DNA of 9,215 bases from JBNKLG01 sp050292235. Lineage in GTDB: Bacteria > Pseudomonadota > Gammaproteobacteria > Chromatiales > Chromatiaceae. The stretch spans positions 1-9,215 of the forward strand of contig JBNKLG010000096.1 in assembly GCA_050292235.1 (NCBI GenBank), in the 5' to 3' direction. The notes beneath the pieces are model-generated. The model was not told the DNA's origin and searched no databases. It worked only from the letters and a program-made list of their open reading frames with translations. Made by a program: the position numbers and the translations under genes. Below are positions 1 through 5,291 of the stretch, one piece after another; position 1 is the first letter of the stretch; each line of letters begins with the position of its first letter.

Positions 1-624
1 CCCGCCTCCACTCCGCCTGCCCGGCGCTACCCCGGTACCCCACCAGTGCTCACCGGCAGCACCTTGCCACCGGCCAGCCCCCACCGGGCCACAGTGGAGA
101 TAGCCCTGCTCCGCCGGGCTGGGTGGTGCATCGCTGACCAGGGTACGAGGTGCCGTGGCCACGCCGGGGGCCAGCGTGGCAAAGATAGGATCAAGCTGCC
201 GAACCGGGGCAGTCTCGCCACCGACCATCAGGCAGTAGCCGCGCTCCAGCCCCCAGACGCCGCCGCTGGTGCCCACATCCAGATAGAAAACGCCCTTCTC
301 AGCCAGCCGCTTGCCCCGGGCGATATCGTCCTTGTAATAGGAGTTGCCGCCATCGATGAGGATATCGCCCGGTTTGAGAAACGGCATGAAGCCCTCGACG
401 GTCTTATCCACCACCGCCGCTGGCACCATGATCCAGACCGGGCTGGGATGGGCCAGCTTGGCCAGCATCTCCTCCGGGGAACTCGCCCCCACTGCCCCTT
501 CCTGCACCAGGGCATCCACCGCAGCGGCATCGAGGTCATAGACCACGCACTCATGACCGGCCGCCATCAGCCGCCGCACCATGTTCGCTCCCATGCGTCC
601 CAAACCGACCATACCCAGTTGCAT
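1..624 (-). CDS. gnd: 6-phosphogluconate dehydrogenase, decarboxylating, short form (partial; 3' part aberrant)
   Basis: Catalyses oxidative decarboxylation of 6-phosphogluconate to ribulose 5-phosphate in the cytoplasmic pentose phosphate pathway. The N-terminal Rossmann domain starts with GLGRMGANM (residues 7-15). The family motifs DGGNSYY (91-97), DVGTSGGVWGLERG (116-129) and YLHCGPVGAG (175-184) follow, which fits the roughly 300-residue YqeC/GndA-like form. The second strand ends VVYD with Asp30, an acidic residue that in this fold usually favours NAD+ over NADP+; that preference is inference. The ATG at 622-624 is the only sensible start, placing the glycine motif at residue 7. Homology stops at residue 184 (base 73). 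The next 24 in-frame codons lack the expected HFVKMVHNGIEY segment with its catalytic Lys, although the frame stays open to the edge. tadA lies 58 bases upstream, separated by a REP hairpin. The identification of the first 184 residues is secure; the last 72 bases should not be trusted as gnd. Confidence 0.9.
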   Translation of the reverse strand, partial: MQLGMVGLGRMGANMVRRLMAAGHECVVYDLDAAAVDALVQEGAVGASSPEEMLAKLAHPSPVWIMVPAAVVDKTVEGFMPFLKPGDILIDGGNSYYKDDIARGKRLAEKGVFYLDVGTSGGVWGLERGYCLMVGGETAPVRQLDPIFATLAPGVATAPRTLVSDAPPSPAEQGYLHCGPVGAGRWQGAAGEHWWGTGVAPGRRSGGG

Positions 625-649
625 ATCGCCTCCGTTTGTTTTGATTGAT

Positions 650-680
650 CTCGTTCCCATGCTCCGGTGTGGGAACGCAC
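650..680. repeat. REP-type hairpin, copy 1
   Basis: CTCGTTCCCATGCTCCGGTG at 650-669 followed by TGGGAACGCAC. The arms GTTCCCA and TGGGAAC pair, with a looser inner stem that includes mismatches. It lies in the 58-base gap between tadA and gnd on the plus strand in the same orientation as copy 3. It may separate expression of the two genes. The flanks (CTCG before, GCA after) match copy 3. Confidence 0.8.
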
Positions 681-682
681 AC

Positions 683-1138
683 TCAGCGGCGCGACCGAAA
701 AAACGCCCGCAAACAATCCCCACACGCTTCTGCCAGCACCCCGCCCCGACTCAGGGTTCGGTGATTGAAACGCTCGTCAGATGGCAATAGATCGAACACC
801 GAGCCCGCCGCACCGGAGCGCGGGTCAGTCGCCCCAAACACCACCTCAGCCACCCGCGCATGGACGATGGCCCCGGCGCACATGGGACAGGGTTCCAGAG
901 TGACATAGAGAATACTGCCGGGAAAACGGTAATTCCCCAACCGCTGCCCCGCATCGCGCAGGGCCTGAATTTCAGCATGGGCGCTGGGATCATGGCCGCT
1001 GATGGGGCGATTGAAGCCCTCGCCAATGATTTCGCCCTCCCGTACCAGCACTGCCCCCACCGGCACCTCGTCTGCTGCTTCGGCCTGCCGGGCCAGGGCC
1101 AGCGCCCGGCGCATGTAGGTTTCATCCTCTGTAGACAT
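683..1138 (-). CDS. tadA: tRNA-specific adenosine deaminase TadA
   Basis: Deaminates adenosine to inosine at wobble position 34 of tRNA-Arg(ACG), a zinc-dependent and usually essential cytoplasmic modification. The 151-residue product has the cytidine/deoxycytidylate deaminase fold: HAEI (54-57) gives the zinc ligand His54 and the proton shuttle Glu56, and PCPMCAGA (83-90) gives zinc ligands Cys84 and Cys87. The preceding SGHDPSAHAE and following VFGATDPRSGAAGS are characteristic of TadA rather than of guanine or cytosine deaminases. A GTG lies directly before the ATG at 1136-1138; I prefer the ATG, which has AAGGG four bases upstream. The gene follows the permease after 65 bases, in which I see no convincing terminator, so read-through from the ars-type operon is possible. 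Length is normal for bacterial TadA. Confidence 0.96.
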   Translation of the reverse strand: MSTEDETYMRRALALARQAEAADEVPVGAVLVREGEIIGEGFNRPISGHDPSAHAEIQALRDAGQRLGNYRFPGSILYVTLEPCPMCAGAIVHARVAEVVFGATDPRSGAAGSVFDLLPSDERFNHRTLSRGGVLAEACGDCLRAFFRSRR

Positions 1139-1203
1139 CACACCCTTCTAAAAACCAGCCTTTCAGCCAGTCTAGCATTGGGAACCGAAAAGAGGCGGCT
1201 CAG

Positions 1204-2160
1204 CTATCCGACAAGCCCATTGAATCCCCAGCCCACCAGAGTAAAGGCCAGGGCAAGTATGGCGGCAAAGAGGATCAACGCCTGCCACTGAATGACCTTG
1301 CGCAGAATCAGCATCTCCGGCAGCGACAGCGCGGCCACGCTCATCATCAGCGCCAGCGTAGTGCCAATAGCCACCCCTTTGGTCAGCATGGCCTCAGCCA
1401 CCGGAATGACACCGGTTGCGTTGGAATAGAGGGGAATCCCCATGAGTACCGCTGCGGGCACCGTATACCAGGCATCCCCCCCCAGATGGTCACTCACCCA
1501 TTGCGCGGGCACAAAGCCATGAAAGAGCGCACCAATCCCGATGCCCGCCAAGACCCACTTCCAGATGCGTCCAACAATCGCCTTGACTTCTGCCAGGGCG
1601 TAGCGATGCCTACCCATAAGGGATCTATCCGGCTCGGGCAAGTCGGCCTTGCCCATGTGGATCTCCCAAACATAGGGCTCGACCCAGCGCTCGGGTCTGA
1701 AGCTCTGCATGGCGATGCCACCGAACCAGGCCACCAGCAGCCCAGCGCCCACATAGAGCGCCGTCAGCTGCCAGCCCAGAATACCGGCCAGGATCACCAC
1801 CGCCACCTCATTGATCATGGGGCTGGCGATCAAAAAGGAGAAGGTGACGCCCAGGGGTATGCCCGCCTCGACAAAACCGATAAAGAGCGGCACCGACGAG
1901 CAGGAGCAGAAGGGTGTAACCGCCCCAAGCGTCACGGCAACGCCCCGCGCCTGCCAGGCGGGCCGGTCCCGCACAAAACCGCGCACCCGCTCCGGTGAGA
2001 GCAAGGCGCGCAGCAGACCCATGAGATAAATCACCACCACCAGCAGCACAAAGATCTTGGCCACATCCATGAGGAAAAACTGCACCGCCGCCCCCAGCGA
2101 GGTCCCTGGTGAAAGATGCAGAAAATCGAACGCCAGCAGATTGCCGAAGGCTTCAAACAT
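1204..2160 (-). CDS. ArsP/DUF318 family permease
   Basis: An integral inner-membrane permease of the ArsP_1 (DUF318, PF03773) family, 318 residues. The family includes exporters of trivalent organoarsenicals and uncharacterised permeases. About eight hydrophobic segments are visible, grouped near residues 27-52, 73-97, 100-127, 130-150, 200-217, 233-255, 262-285 and 290-312. The key family motif TPFCSCSSVP (82-91) carries Cys85 and Cys87 in the membrane; GIPLYSNATG (241-250) and SLPEM (279-283) form the matching C-terminal half. A hydrophilic loop (153-198) splits the two halves, as expected. The ATG at 2158-2160 is 13 bases after the thioredoxin stop; the ribosome site there is weak, suggesting translational coupling. 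Placement behind arsR, a rhodanese and a mini-thioredoxin supports a metalloid or thiol-linked transport role. The substrate is not readable from sequence, so I give no symbol. Confidence 0.92.
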   Translation of the reverse strand: MFEAFGNLLAFDFLHLSPGTSLGAAVQFFLMDVAKIFVLLVVVIYLMGLLRALLSPERVRGFVRDRPAWQARGVAVTLGAVTPFCSCSSVPLFIGFVEAGIPLGVTFSFLIASPMINEVAVVILAGILGWQLTALYVGAGLLVAWFGGIAMQSFRPERWVEPYVWEIHMGKADLPEPDRSLMGRHRYALAEVKAIVGRIWKWVLAGIGIGALFHGFVPAQWVSDHLGGDAWYTVPAAVLMGIPLYSNATGVIPVAEAMLTKGVAIGTTLALMMSVAALSLPEMLILRKVIQWQALILFAAILALAFTLVGWGFNGLVG

Positions 2161-2173
2161 GGATCAGGCTCGA

Positions 2174-2413
2174 TCAGCCTTCACTGACCCAGCTACGCAC
2201 CTGATCCGGCCCGGGCAGACCACCCGCATGGACAACCTTGCCATCGACGACCACCCCGGGCGTGGACATCACCCCATAGGCCATGATCTGCGCCATGTCG
2301 CTGATCTTTTCCAGCGCAATCTCCACCCCCGCCTGCTCGGCGGCGATGCGGATAAGATTGGCCGTGGTCTCACAGTTCTTGCAGCCCGAACCCAATACCT
2401 TAATCTGTTTCAT
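2174..2413 (-). CDS. Small thioredoxin-like redox-active disulfide protein
   Basis: A 79-residue cytoplasmic thioredoxin-fold protein of the Thioredoxin_3 (redox-active disulfide protein 2) family. The CKNC active site (Cys11 and Cys14) follows the first strand IKVLGSG, and the cis-proline loop is STPGVVVDG (50-58, Pro52). There is no signal peptide. An AGGAGA ribosome site lies about seven bases before the ATG at 2411-2413, so the start is firm. Members of this family are commonly encoded beside DUF318/ArsP permeases and ArsR regulators, as here, where the permease begins 13 bases downstream. A likely role is thiol exchange, delivering or reducing a substrate or cysteine pair of the permease; this is inferred from context. 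Family length is about 75-80 residues, so the gene is intact. Confidence 0.92.
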   Translation of the reverse strand: MKQIKVLGSGCKNCETTANLIRIAAEQAGVEIALEKISDMAQIMAYGVMSTPGVVVDGKVVHAGGLPGPDQVRSWVSEG

Positions 2414-2441
2414 GCTGTTCTCCTGATTGAAAATGGGTTAT

Positions 2442-3356
2442 TCAGAGGTCGTAGTCGCCGCTCAAAGGTTTATCGCCCTCGACCACGGGCAGGGTCAGCG
2501 CATTGCCCCAATGCGCCCAGCCACCGTTGTAAAGGCGCACATCCTTGACCCCCAGGTGTTTCAGTTGCAGGTAGGCCAGACTCATCCGAAAGCCATCATG
2601 GCAATAGAGATAAACCCGCTTGTCCTTTGGCAAATCCTGATACAGCCGGGCCAAGTCCTCGTCCGGCAGCCACCTTTGCGACTGGGCATCGGTGCCCTCC
2701 AGACTGACGATATTGATCGCCCCCGGAATATGCCCACCCCGGATCGCATGCTGGATCTGCTCGCCGCTGTACATCGCCTTGGAACGGGCATCCAGCAGCA
2801 CGATCTTGGGATCGCGACGGGAAACCACATCGTCGTAAACATCCGTCCACTCAACCAGCATGTCAGGATTGGCAGGCTTGAGCGTCACCGTGCCGGGCTG
2901 GGGTTTAACAGGCGTCTTCTCCAGCGCATTGAAGGCCGTCCACTCCAGGGTGCCGCCATCGAGCATCCTGACCTGATCCATGGGAAAGCCATACAGCGCC
3001 AACATAAAATAGAGCCGGGAGGCCAGCGCCGTTCGTGCATCGTCATAGAGCACCAGGGTCGAATCATCATTCACCCCCCAGCTGCGCAGACGGGCCTGAA
3101 ACACCTCATGCGAGGGGAAGCGCATCAGGGGCACCGCCGGGTTATCTCCCAGATCCTTGAACCGCTGCACCTGAACCGCACCCGGAATATGACCGACACG
3201 AAAATAGCGATGCGGGTGGTAGCGCACTTCCAGGACGACCAGATGATCGTCATCGATATGCTCCGCCAGCCAATCCGCATCCACCAGAAAACCGGGCCGC
3301 GCACTGGCTACCGAACAAAGCCCCCACAGCAGGAGCGAAACCAAGAGGTTTTTCAT
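2442..3356 (-). CDS. Secreted tandem-domain rhodanese-like sulfurtransferase
   Basis: A 304-residue exported protein with two rhodanese domains, probably moving sulfane sulfur in the periplasm. From the ATG at 3354-3356 it has a typical signal peptide (MKNLLVSLLLWG..., cleavage likely after VASA at residue 19). GAGAGG lies six bases upstream of that ATG apart from minor mismatches, which is why I reject the longer in-frame version starting at 3452. The N-terminal domain spans about 24-145, with the RVGHIPGAVQ motif, but its active-loop cysteine is replaced: the loop reads LVLYDDARTA. The C-terminal domain spans about 165-300, with GGHIPGAINI and the catalytic loop CHDGFR (Cys252). This arrangement of inactive followed by active domain is classic for thiosulfate and 3-mercaptopyruvate sulfurtransferases. 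It starts 10 bases after the arsR stop, so it is very likely cotranscribed. The donor and acceptor cannot be told from sequence. Confidence 0.92.
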   Translation of the reverse strand: MKNLLVSLLLWGLCSVASARPGFLVDADWLAEHIDDDHLVVLEVRYHPHRYFRVGHIPGAVQVQRFKDLGDNPAVPLMRFPSHEVFQARLRSWGVNDDSTLVLYDDARTALASRLYFMLALYGFPMDQVRMLDGGTLEWTAFNALEKTPVKPQPGTVTLKPANPDMLVEWTDVYDDVVSRRDPKIVLLDARSKAMYSGEQIQHAIRGGHIPGAINIVSLEGTDAQSQRWLPDEDLARLYQDLPKDKRVYLYCHDGFRMSLAYLQLKHLGVKDVRLYNGGWAHWGNALTLPVVEGDKPLSGDYDL

Positions 3357-3366
3357 GGCCAGCCTC

Positions 3367-3720
3367 TCAGGCACAACAAGGCGCACTGGGGCGATTGGGC
3401 ATTTCTTCCAGCGCGATGGCATCCTCTGCATAGGGAGACATTCCCTGCACACCCGAAGCCGTTTCCCGCAGCACCTGAATTACCCAGGCTGGCAGCCCGG
3501 GATGCAGTCGGTAGTAGATCCAGAGGCCCTCACGCCGATCTGCCACCAGCTGCACCTCACGCAGATAGGCCAGATGACGCGACATGGTCGGCTGCGGCGC
3601 ACCGATGGCATGGGTCAGCTCACAGACGCAAAGCTCCTCATGGGCCAGCAGCAATAACAGAGAGCGCAGACGGATGTCGTGCGCAATGGCAGGATATAGT
3701 GTCGAGGGCGATATATTCAT
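3367..3720 (-). CDS. ArsR/SmtB family transcriptional regulator
   Basis: A 117-residue winged-helix repressor of the ArsR/SmtB family that probably controls this operon. Helix alpha3 carries ELCVCEL (29-35) with Cys31 and Cys33, the Cys-x-Cys half of the classic As(III)/Sb(III) site. The third cysteine of the E. coli-type site (ELCVCxLC) is replaced by Thr. The tail ends SAPCCA, with Cys115 and Cys116 as possible substitute ligands. The recognition helix and wing are PQPTMSRHLAYL (42-53) and DRREGLWIYYRL. The ATG at 3718-3720 has no ribosome site. An in-frame stop lies 30 bases upstream with no alternative start between, so the start is fairly secure. A promoter and palindrome overlie it (see separate entries). 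First gene of a tight run with the rhodanese, thioredoxin and permease. ArsR fold is certain; the inducer, metalloid or other thiophile, is inference. Confidence 0.94.
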   Translation of the reverse strand: MNISPSTLYPAIAHDIRLRSLLLLLAHEELCVCELTHAIGAPQPTMSRHLAYLREVQLVADRREGLWIYYRLHPGLPAWVIQVLRETASGVQGMSPYAEDAIALEEMPNRPSAPCCA

Positions 3721-3736
3721 TTTTCGAAATATATCG
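3709..3736. promoter_or_regulatory. Candidate ArsR operator (palindrome over arsR start)
   Basis: Nine-base arms CGATATATT (3709-3717) and AATATATCG (3728-3736) form a perfect inverted repeat with a ten-base spacer that contains the arsR start codon. AT-rich 'ATAT...' palindromes of this size overlapping the promoter are normal for ArsR/SmtB repressors. The right arm covers the predicted -10 box, so bound repressor would block polymerase. Assignment to this ArsR is inferred from position. Confidence 0.6.
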
Positions 3737-3756
3737 CAAGGGGAATATTACATCAA
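3728..3756 (-). promoter_or_regulatory. Sigma70-type promoter of the arsR operon
   Basis: Read on the minus strand, TTGATG (3756-3751) and TATATT (3733-3728) make -35 and -10 boxes with an ideal 17-base spacer. A start site six or seven bases on would fall at about 3721-3722, one or two bases before the arsR ATG, so the transcript would be leaderless or nearly so. A GGAATAT direct repeat (starting near 3742 and 3758, plus strand) lies within and upstream of it. Confidence 0.6.
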
Positions 3757-3771
3757 CGGAATATAGATGGC

Positions 3772-3795
3772 GTTCCCACGGAGAACCGTGGGAAC
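3772..3795. repeat. REP-type hairpin, copy 2
   Basis: A perfect ten-base stem, GTTCCCACGG (3772-3781) and CCGTGGGAAC (3786-3795), with loop AGAA. It sits between the DUF2147 stop and the arsR promoter. It belongs to the same family as the copies near 653 and 5237. It could attenuate or terminate DUF2147 transcription, but no T-run follows on either strand, so I class it as a REP rather than a terminator. Confidence 0.85.
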
Positions 3796-3813
3796 CCGAG
3801 AGATGAAGAACGA

Positions 3814-4257
3814 CTATTTCACCCGATGCCAGGTCTGGGTACGATAGAAAACACCGAGATAGCCACGCACCTTCAACTGGCCACCCTCCAGCCAGAGCTT
3901 GCAGCTGTAGACCTTGCCGTTCTTTGGATCCAGAATACTACCGCCACTGTACTCCTCGCCCTTTTGGCTCAGCCCCCAGATCACCTCCATGCCCTGAATC
4001 GGCTGATCCTTGCGCGAACCCTTGCACTTCGCACAAAGGGGGTTGGGATCCTCACCCTTCTTCCGGAACAGCCTGGTCACCCGGCCATAGTATTTGCCGC
4101 CCTTGGCATAGATATTCACGATGGACTTGGCTTGATGGGTCTTATCGTCGATGGTCTTCCAGTTACCCAGAACCGAACCATCCCCCGCCATCGTCGAACT
4201 GGCAAATGCCAAACTGAACAGTAGCGAAAGCAAAACCAGTTTAGAGAGTTTTTTCAC
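3814..4257 (-). CDS. Secreted DUF2147 family protein
   Basis: A 147-residue exported protein of the DUF2147 family (PF09917), a small beta-rich domain of unknown biochemical role found widely in proteobacterial periplasms. From the GTG at 4255-4257 it gives a clean signal peptide (MKKLSKLVLLSLLFSLAFAS..., cleavage likely after STMA at residue 24). The mature part has the family hallmarks: LGNWKTIDDKT near the start, YYGRVTRLF, the GEDPNPLCAKCKG segment with a CxxC pair, the QPIQGMEVIWGL strand, SGGSILDPKNGKVY, and the ending RTQTWHRV. GGAGG lies four bases upstream of this GTG. Another in-frame GTG at 4300-4302 also has an AAGGA upstream, but would put 15 poorly fitting residues before the signal sequence. 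Stop at 3814-3816. It is the first minus-strand gene after the decayed segment and appears monocistronic, as a REP hairpin and a new promoter follow. Function unknown. Confidence 0.92.
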   Translation of the reverse strand: MKKLSKLVLLSLLFSLAFASSTMAGDGSVLGNWKTIDDKTHQAKSIVNIYAKGGKYYGRVTRLFRKKGEDPNPLCAKCKGSRKDQPIQGMEVIWGLSQKGEEYSGGSILDPKNGKVYSCKLWLEGGQLKVRGYLGVFYRTQTWHRVK

Positions 4258-4325
4258 GACGCCTCCATTGGGCCTGAGATAGAAAAGCAAAGGATATCGC
4301 ACAAGGCGATCCTTTGGGATTGTAC

Positions 4326-4353
4326 AGAATAACTAACCCATGGCTATCCACAA
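4326..4353 (-). promoter_or_regulatory. Weak candidate promoter for the DUF2147 gene
   Basis: On the minus strand TTGTGG (4353-4348) and TATTCT (4331-4326) are spaced by 16 bases, about 70 bases upstream of the chosen start. Both boxes match consensus only partly. I offer it because the gene must be transcribed from this interval: the neighbouring stretch is on the other strand. Confidence 0.25.
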
Positions 4354-4498
4354 TGGCTATCACAAACCTTAGGCCATGCGTTTCCACGAGGGGCATAAAA
4401 ACGAGGCATAGGGAACCTAACAGTCGAAAAACCATTGATTCCCTGGCCAATAAACCCAGACAATGCTTCCTCAGTAACGGCACAACAGAAATAACCGC
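4354..4498. other. Gene-free interval upstream of DUF2147
   Basis: About 145 bases with no convincing coding signal on either strand; the short frames here contain no recognisable motif. It holds the first copy of the ten-base motif AAAACGAGGC (4398-4407). The hsdS remnant begins abruptly at its right edge, with nothing resembling the preceding HsdS coiled coil, so the left deletion junction probably lies near 4498. Confidence 0.5.
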
Positions 4499-4558
4499 AT
4501 GGCCATCAAACAAGGCATGATGCAGGAACTGCTAACCGGAAAAACGAGGCTGGTATGA
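4499..4558 (+). pseudogene. hsdS: Remnant of hsdS: C-terminal tail of a type I restriction specificity subunit
   Basis: The frame ending at TGA 4556-4558 reads MAIKQGMMQELLTGKTRLV. The part AIKQGMMQELLTGKTRLV is the near-invariant end of many HsdS proteins, where the last coiled-coil helix closes with KQGMMQxLLTGxxRL. Nothing upstream matches HsdS and a stop occurs at 4475-4477, so only the last 18 or so codons survive. The TGA overlaps the ATG of the hsdR remnant as ATGA, the usual coupling of hsdS and hsdR in such operons. The overlap makes the pair much more convincing than either fragment alone. Cannot specify a DNA target. Confidence 0.75.
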
Positions 4559-4620
4559 GCAAGATCGGGCAAAAGGAGCGTGCCACACAAAACCGCGTGA
4601 TGGCGCGTACCGATGGCTGA
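4555..4620 (+). pseudogene. hsdR: Remnant of hsdR: N-terminus of a type I restriction endonuclease subunit
   Basis: From the ATG at 4555-4557 the frame reads MSKIGQKERATQNRVMA before ending in TGA at 4618-4620. MSKIGQxERxTQNRV is the characteristic opening of HsdR, which normally continues into FRDxLGYxYLGxW. That continuation is missing, although the neighbouring frame just downstream reads AYRWLNH, which may be a shifted leftover of GYxYLGxW. Only 15 or so of about 1000 codons remain; the helicase and nuclease domains are gone. It overlaps the hsdS tail by ATGA and runs straight into the ATP-binding gene fragment, marking a deletion junction at about 4600-4640. Confidence 0.72.
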
Positions 4621-4637
4621 ATCACAAAACAAAGCTG

Positions 4638-5291
4638 GGCTTTTTCGACAACAACGTGGACCTGCGTTATCAGGACGAGATTCACGGCAGCCTGTTGATG
4701 CAGGTGAACCGCACCATCGAAATTCTTCAGGCCAAGTATCTCAAGGCGTGGATCTCCTACGAAGGCTTGCAACGGGTGGAAACCTGGCCGGTGCCGGAGG
4801 CTGCGCTACGCGAAGCGATCCTCAATGCCGTGGTACACAAAGACTACGCCAGCGGTGTGCCGATTCAGATCAGCGTCTATGCCGACAAGCTGATGATCTG
4901 GAATCCGGGTGTTTTGCCGCCCGATTGGGACGTGGCCAAACTGCTGGCCAAGCATGCCTCGCAGCCGTTCAACCCAGACGTGGCCAATGCCTTTTTCCGT
5001 GCGGGAATGGTCGAGTCCTGGGGGCGGGGTATCGAGCGCATCCTGGCGGCCTGCGCCGAGGCGGCTGTGCCTGTACCGCAGTTACAGTATGAACAGAGCG
5101 GTTTCTGGATCACCTTTCCCTTTGCGGCGGAACAGACCGGGCAGGTGGAAGAACCGGAAACTACCCAAATAACGCCCCCGAAAACGCCGGGGAAAATTTT
5201 GGCCGCGCTACGGCAAGACGACACGCTTTACTCTCGTTCCCACGCTCCCGCGTGGGAATGCATACGGCAGCAAGGACTAACTAATGGGTAG
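4638..5291 (+). pseudogene. C-terminal half of an AlbA_2/AAA_4-type ATP-binding protein, interrupted by REP-RAYT
   Basis: Encodes the C-terminal domain of the 'divergent AAA_4 / HATPase_c_4' proteins (often annotated as putative transcriptional regulator or RecG-like helicase) common in type I restriction loci. Counting from the GTG at 4656: DLRYQDEIHGSL (2-13), AKYLKAWISYEGLQRVE (26-42), REAILNAVVHKDY (52-64, an N-box like GHKL ATPases), DKLMIWNPG (77-85), HASQPFNPD (100-108) and SWGRGIERIL (121-130). The N-terminal AlbA/Schlafen-type DNA-binding domain is absent. The frame is open upstream to about 4593, but family resemblance begins only near 4638. At the other end, residues from about 192 are translated from a REP hairpin (5233-5262), replacing the expected winged-helix tail after KTPGKILAAL. 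Truncated on both sides, so probably non-functional, though a 211-residue product could still be made. Confidence 0.8.
5233..5262. repeat. REP-type hairpin, copy 3, upstream of the RAYT gene
   Basis: Nine-base stem TTCCCACGC (5237-5245) and GCGTGGGAA (5250-5258) with loop TCCC, preceded by CTCG and followed by TGCATAC. It sits 21 bases before the RAYT start and inside the 3' part of the ATP-binding gene, whose frame it hijacks. A REP directly upstream of a RAYT gene is the expected layout of these elements. I see no matching intact REP at the other end. Confidence 0.88.

Noticed and set aside
46..648. 200-codon plus-strand frame opposite gnd
   Set aside because: The minus strand encodes clear 6-phosphogluconate dehydrogenase motifs over 73-624; the plus frame has none.
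1139..1203. Terminator between the permease and tadA
   Set aside because: A short T-run occurs before tadA, but the preceding GGCTG copies are direct, not inverted, so no stable stem forms.
3772..3795. Perfect hairpin as a rho-independent terminator of the DUF2147 gene
   Set aside because: No T-run follows on either strand, and the sequence matches two other REP copies. A terminating effect is possible but not shown.
2427..3806. 459-codon open frame on the plus strand
   Set aside because: Lies antisense to the rhodanese and arsR genes, whose family motifs are unmistakable. The plus-strand translation is low in recognisable motifs and rich in His, Gln and Arg, as expected of a codon-bias shadow.
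4340..4366. ATGGCTATC direct repeat 14 bases apart as iterons or operator sites
   Set aside because: Only two copies, no symmetry and no nearby regulator or replication gene; not enough to call a site.
4241..4513. 90-codon minus-strand frame upstream of DUF2147 with a hydrophobic stretch
   Set aside because: It overlaps the DUF2147 start in another frame, has no convincing ribosome site and runs across the hsdS remnant; no family pattern is seen.
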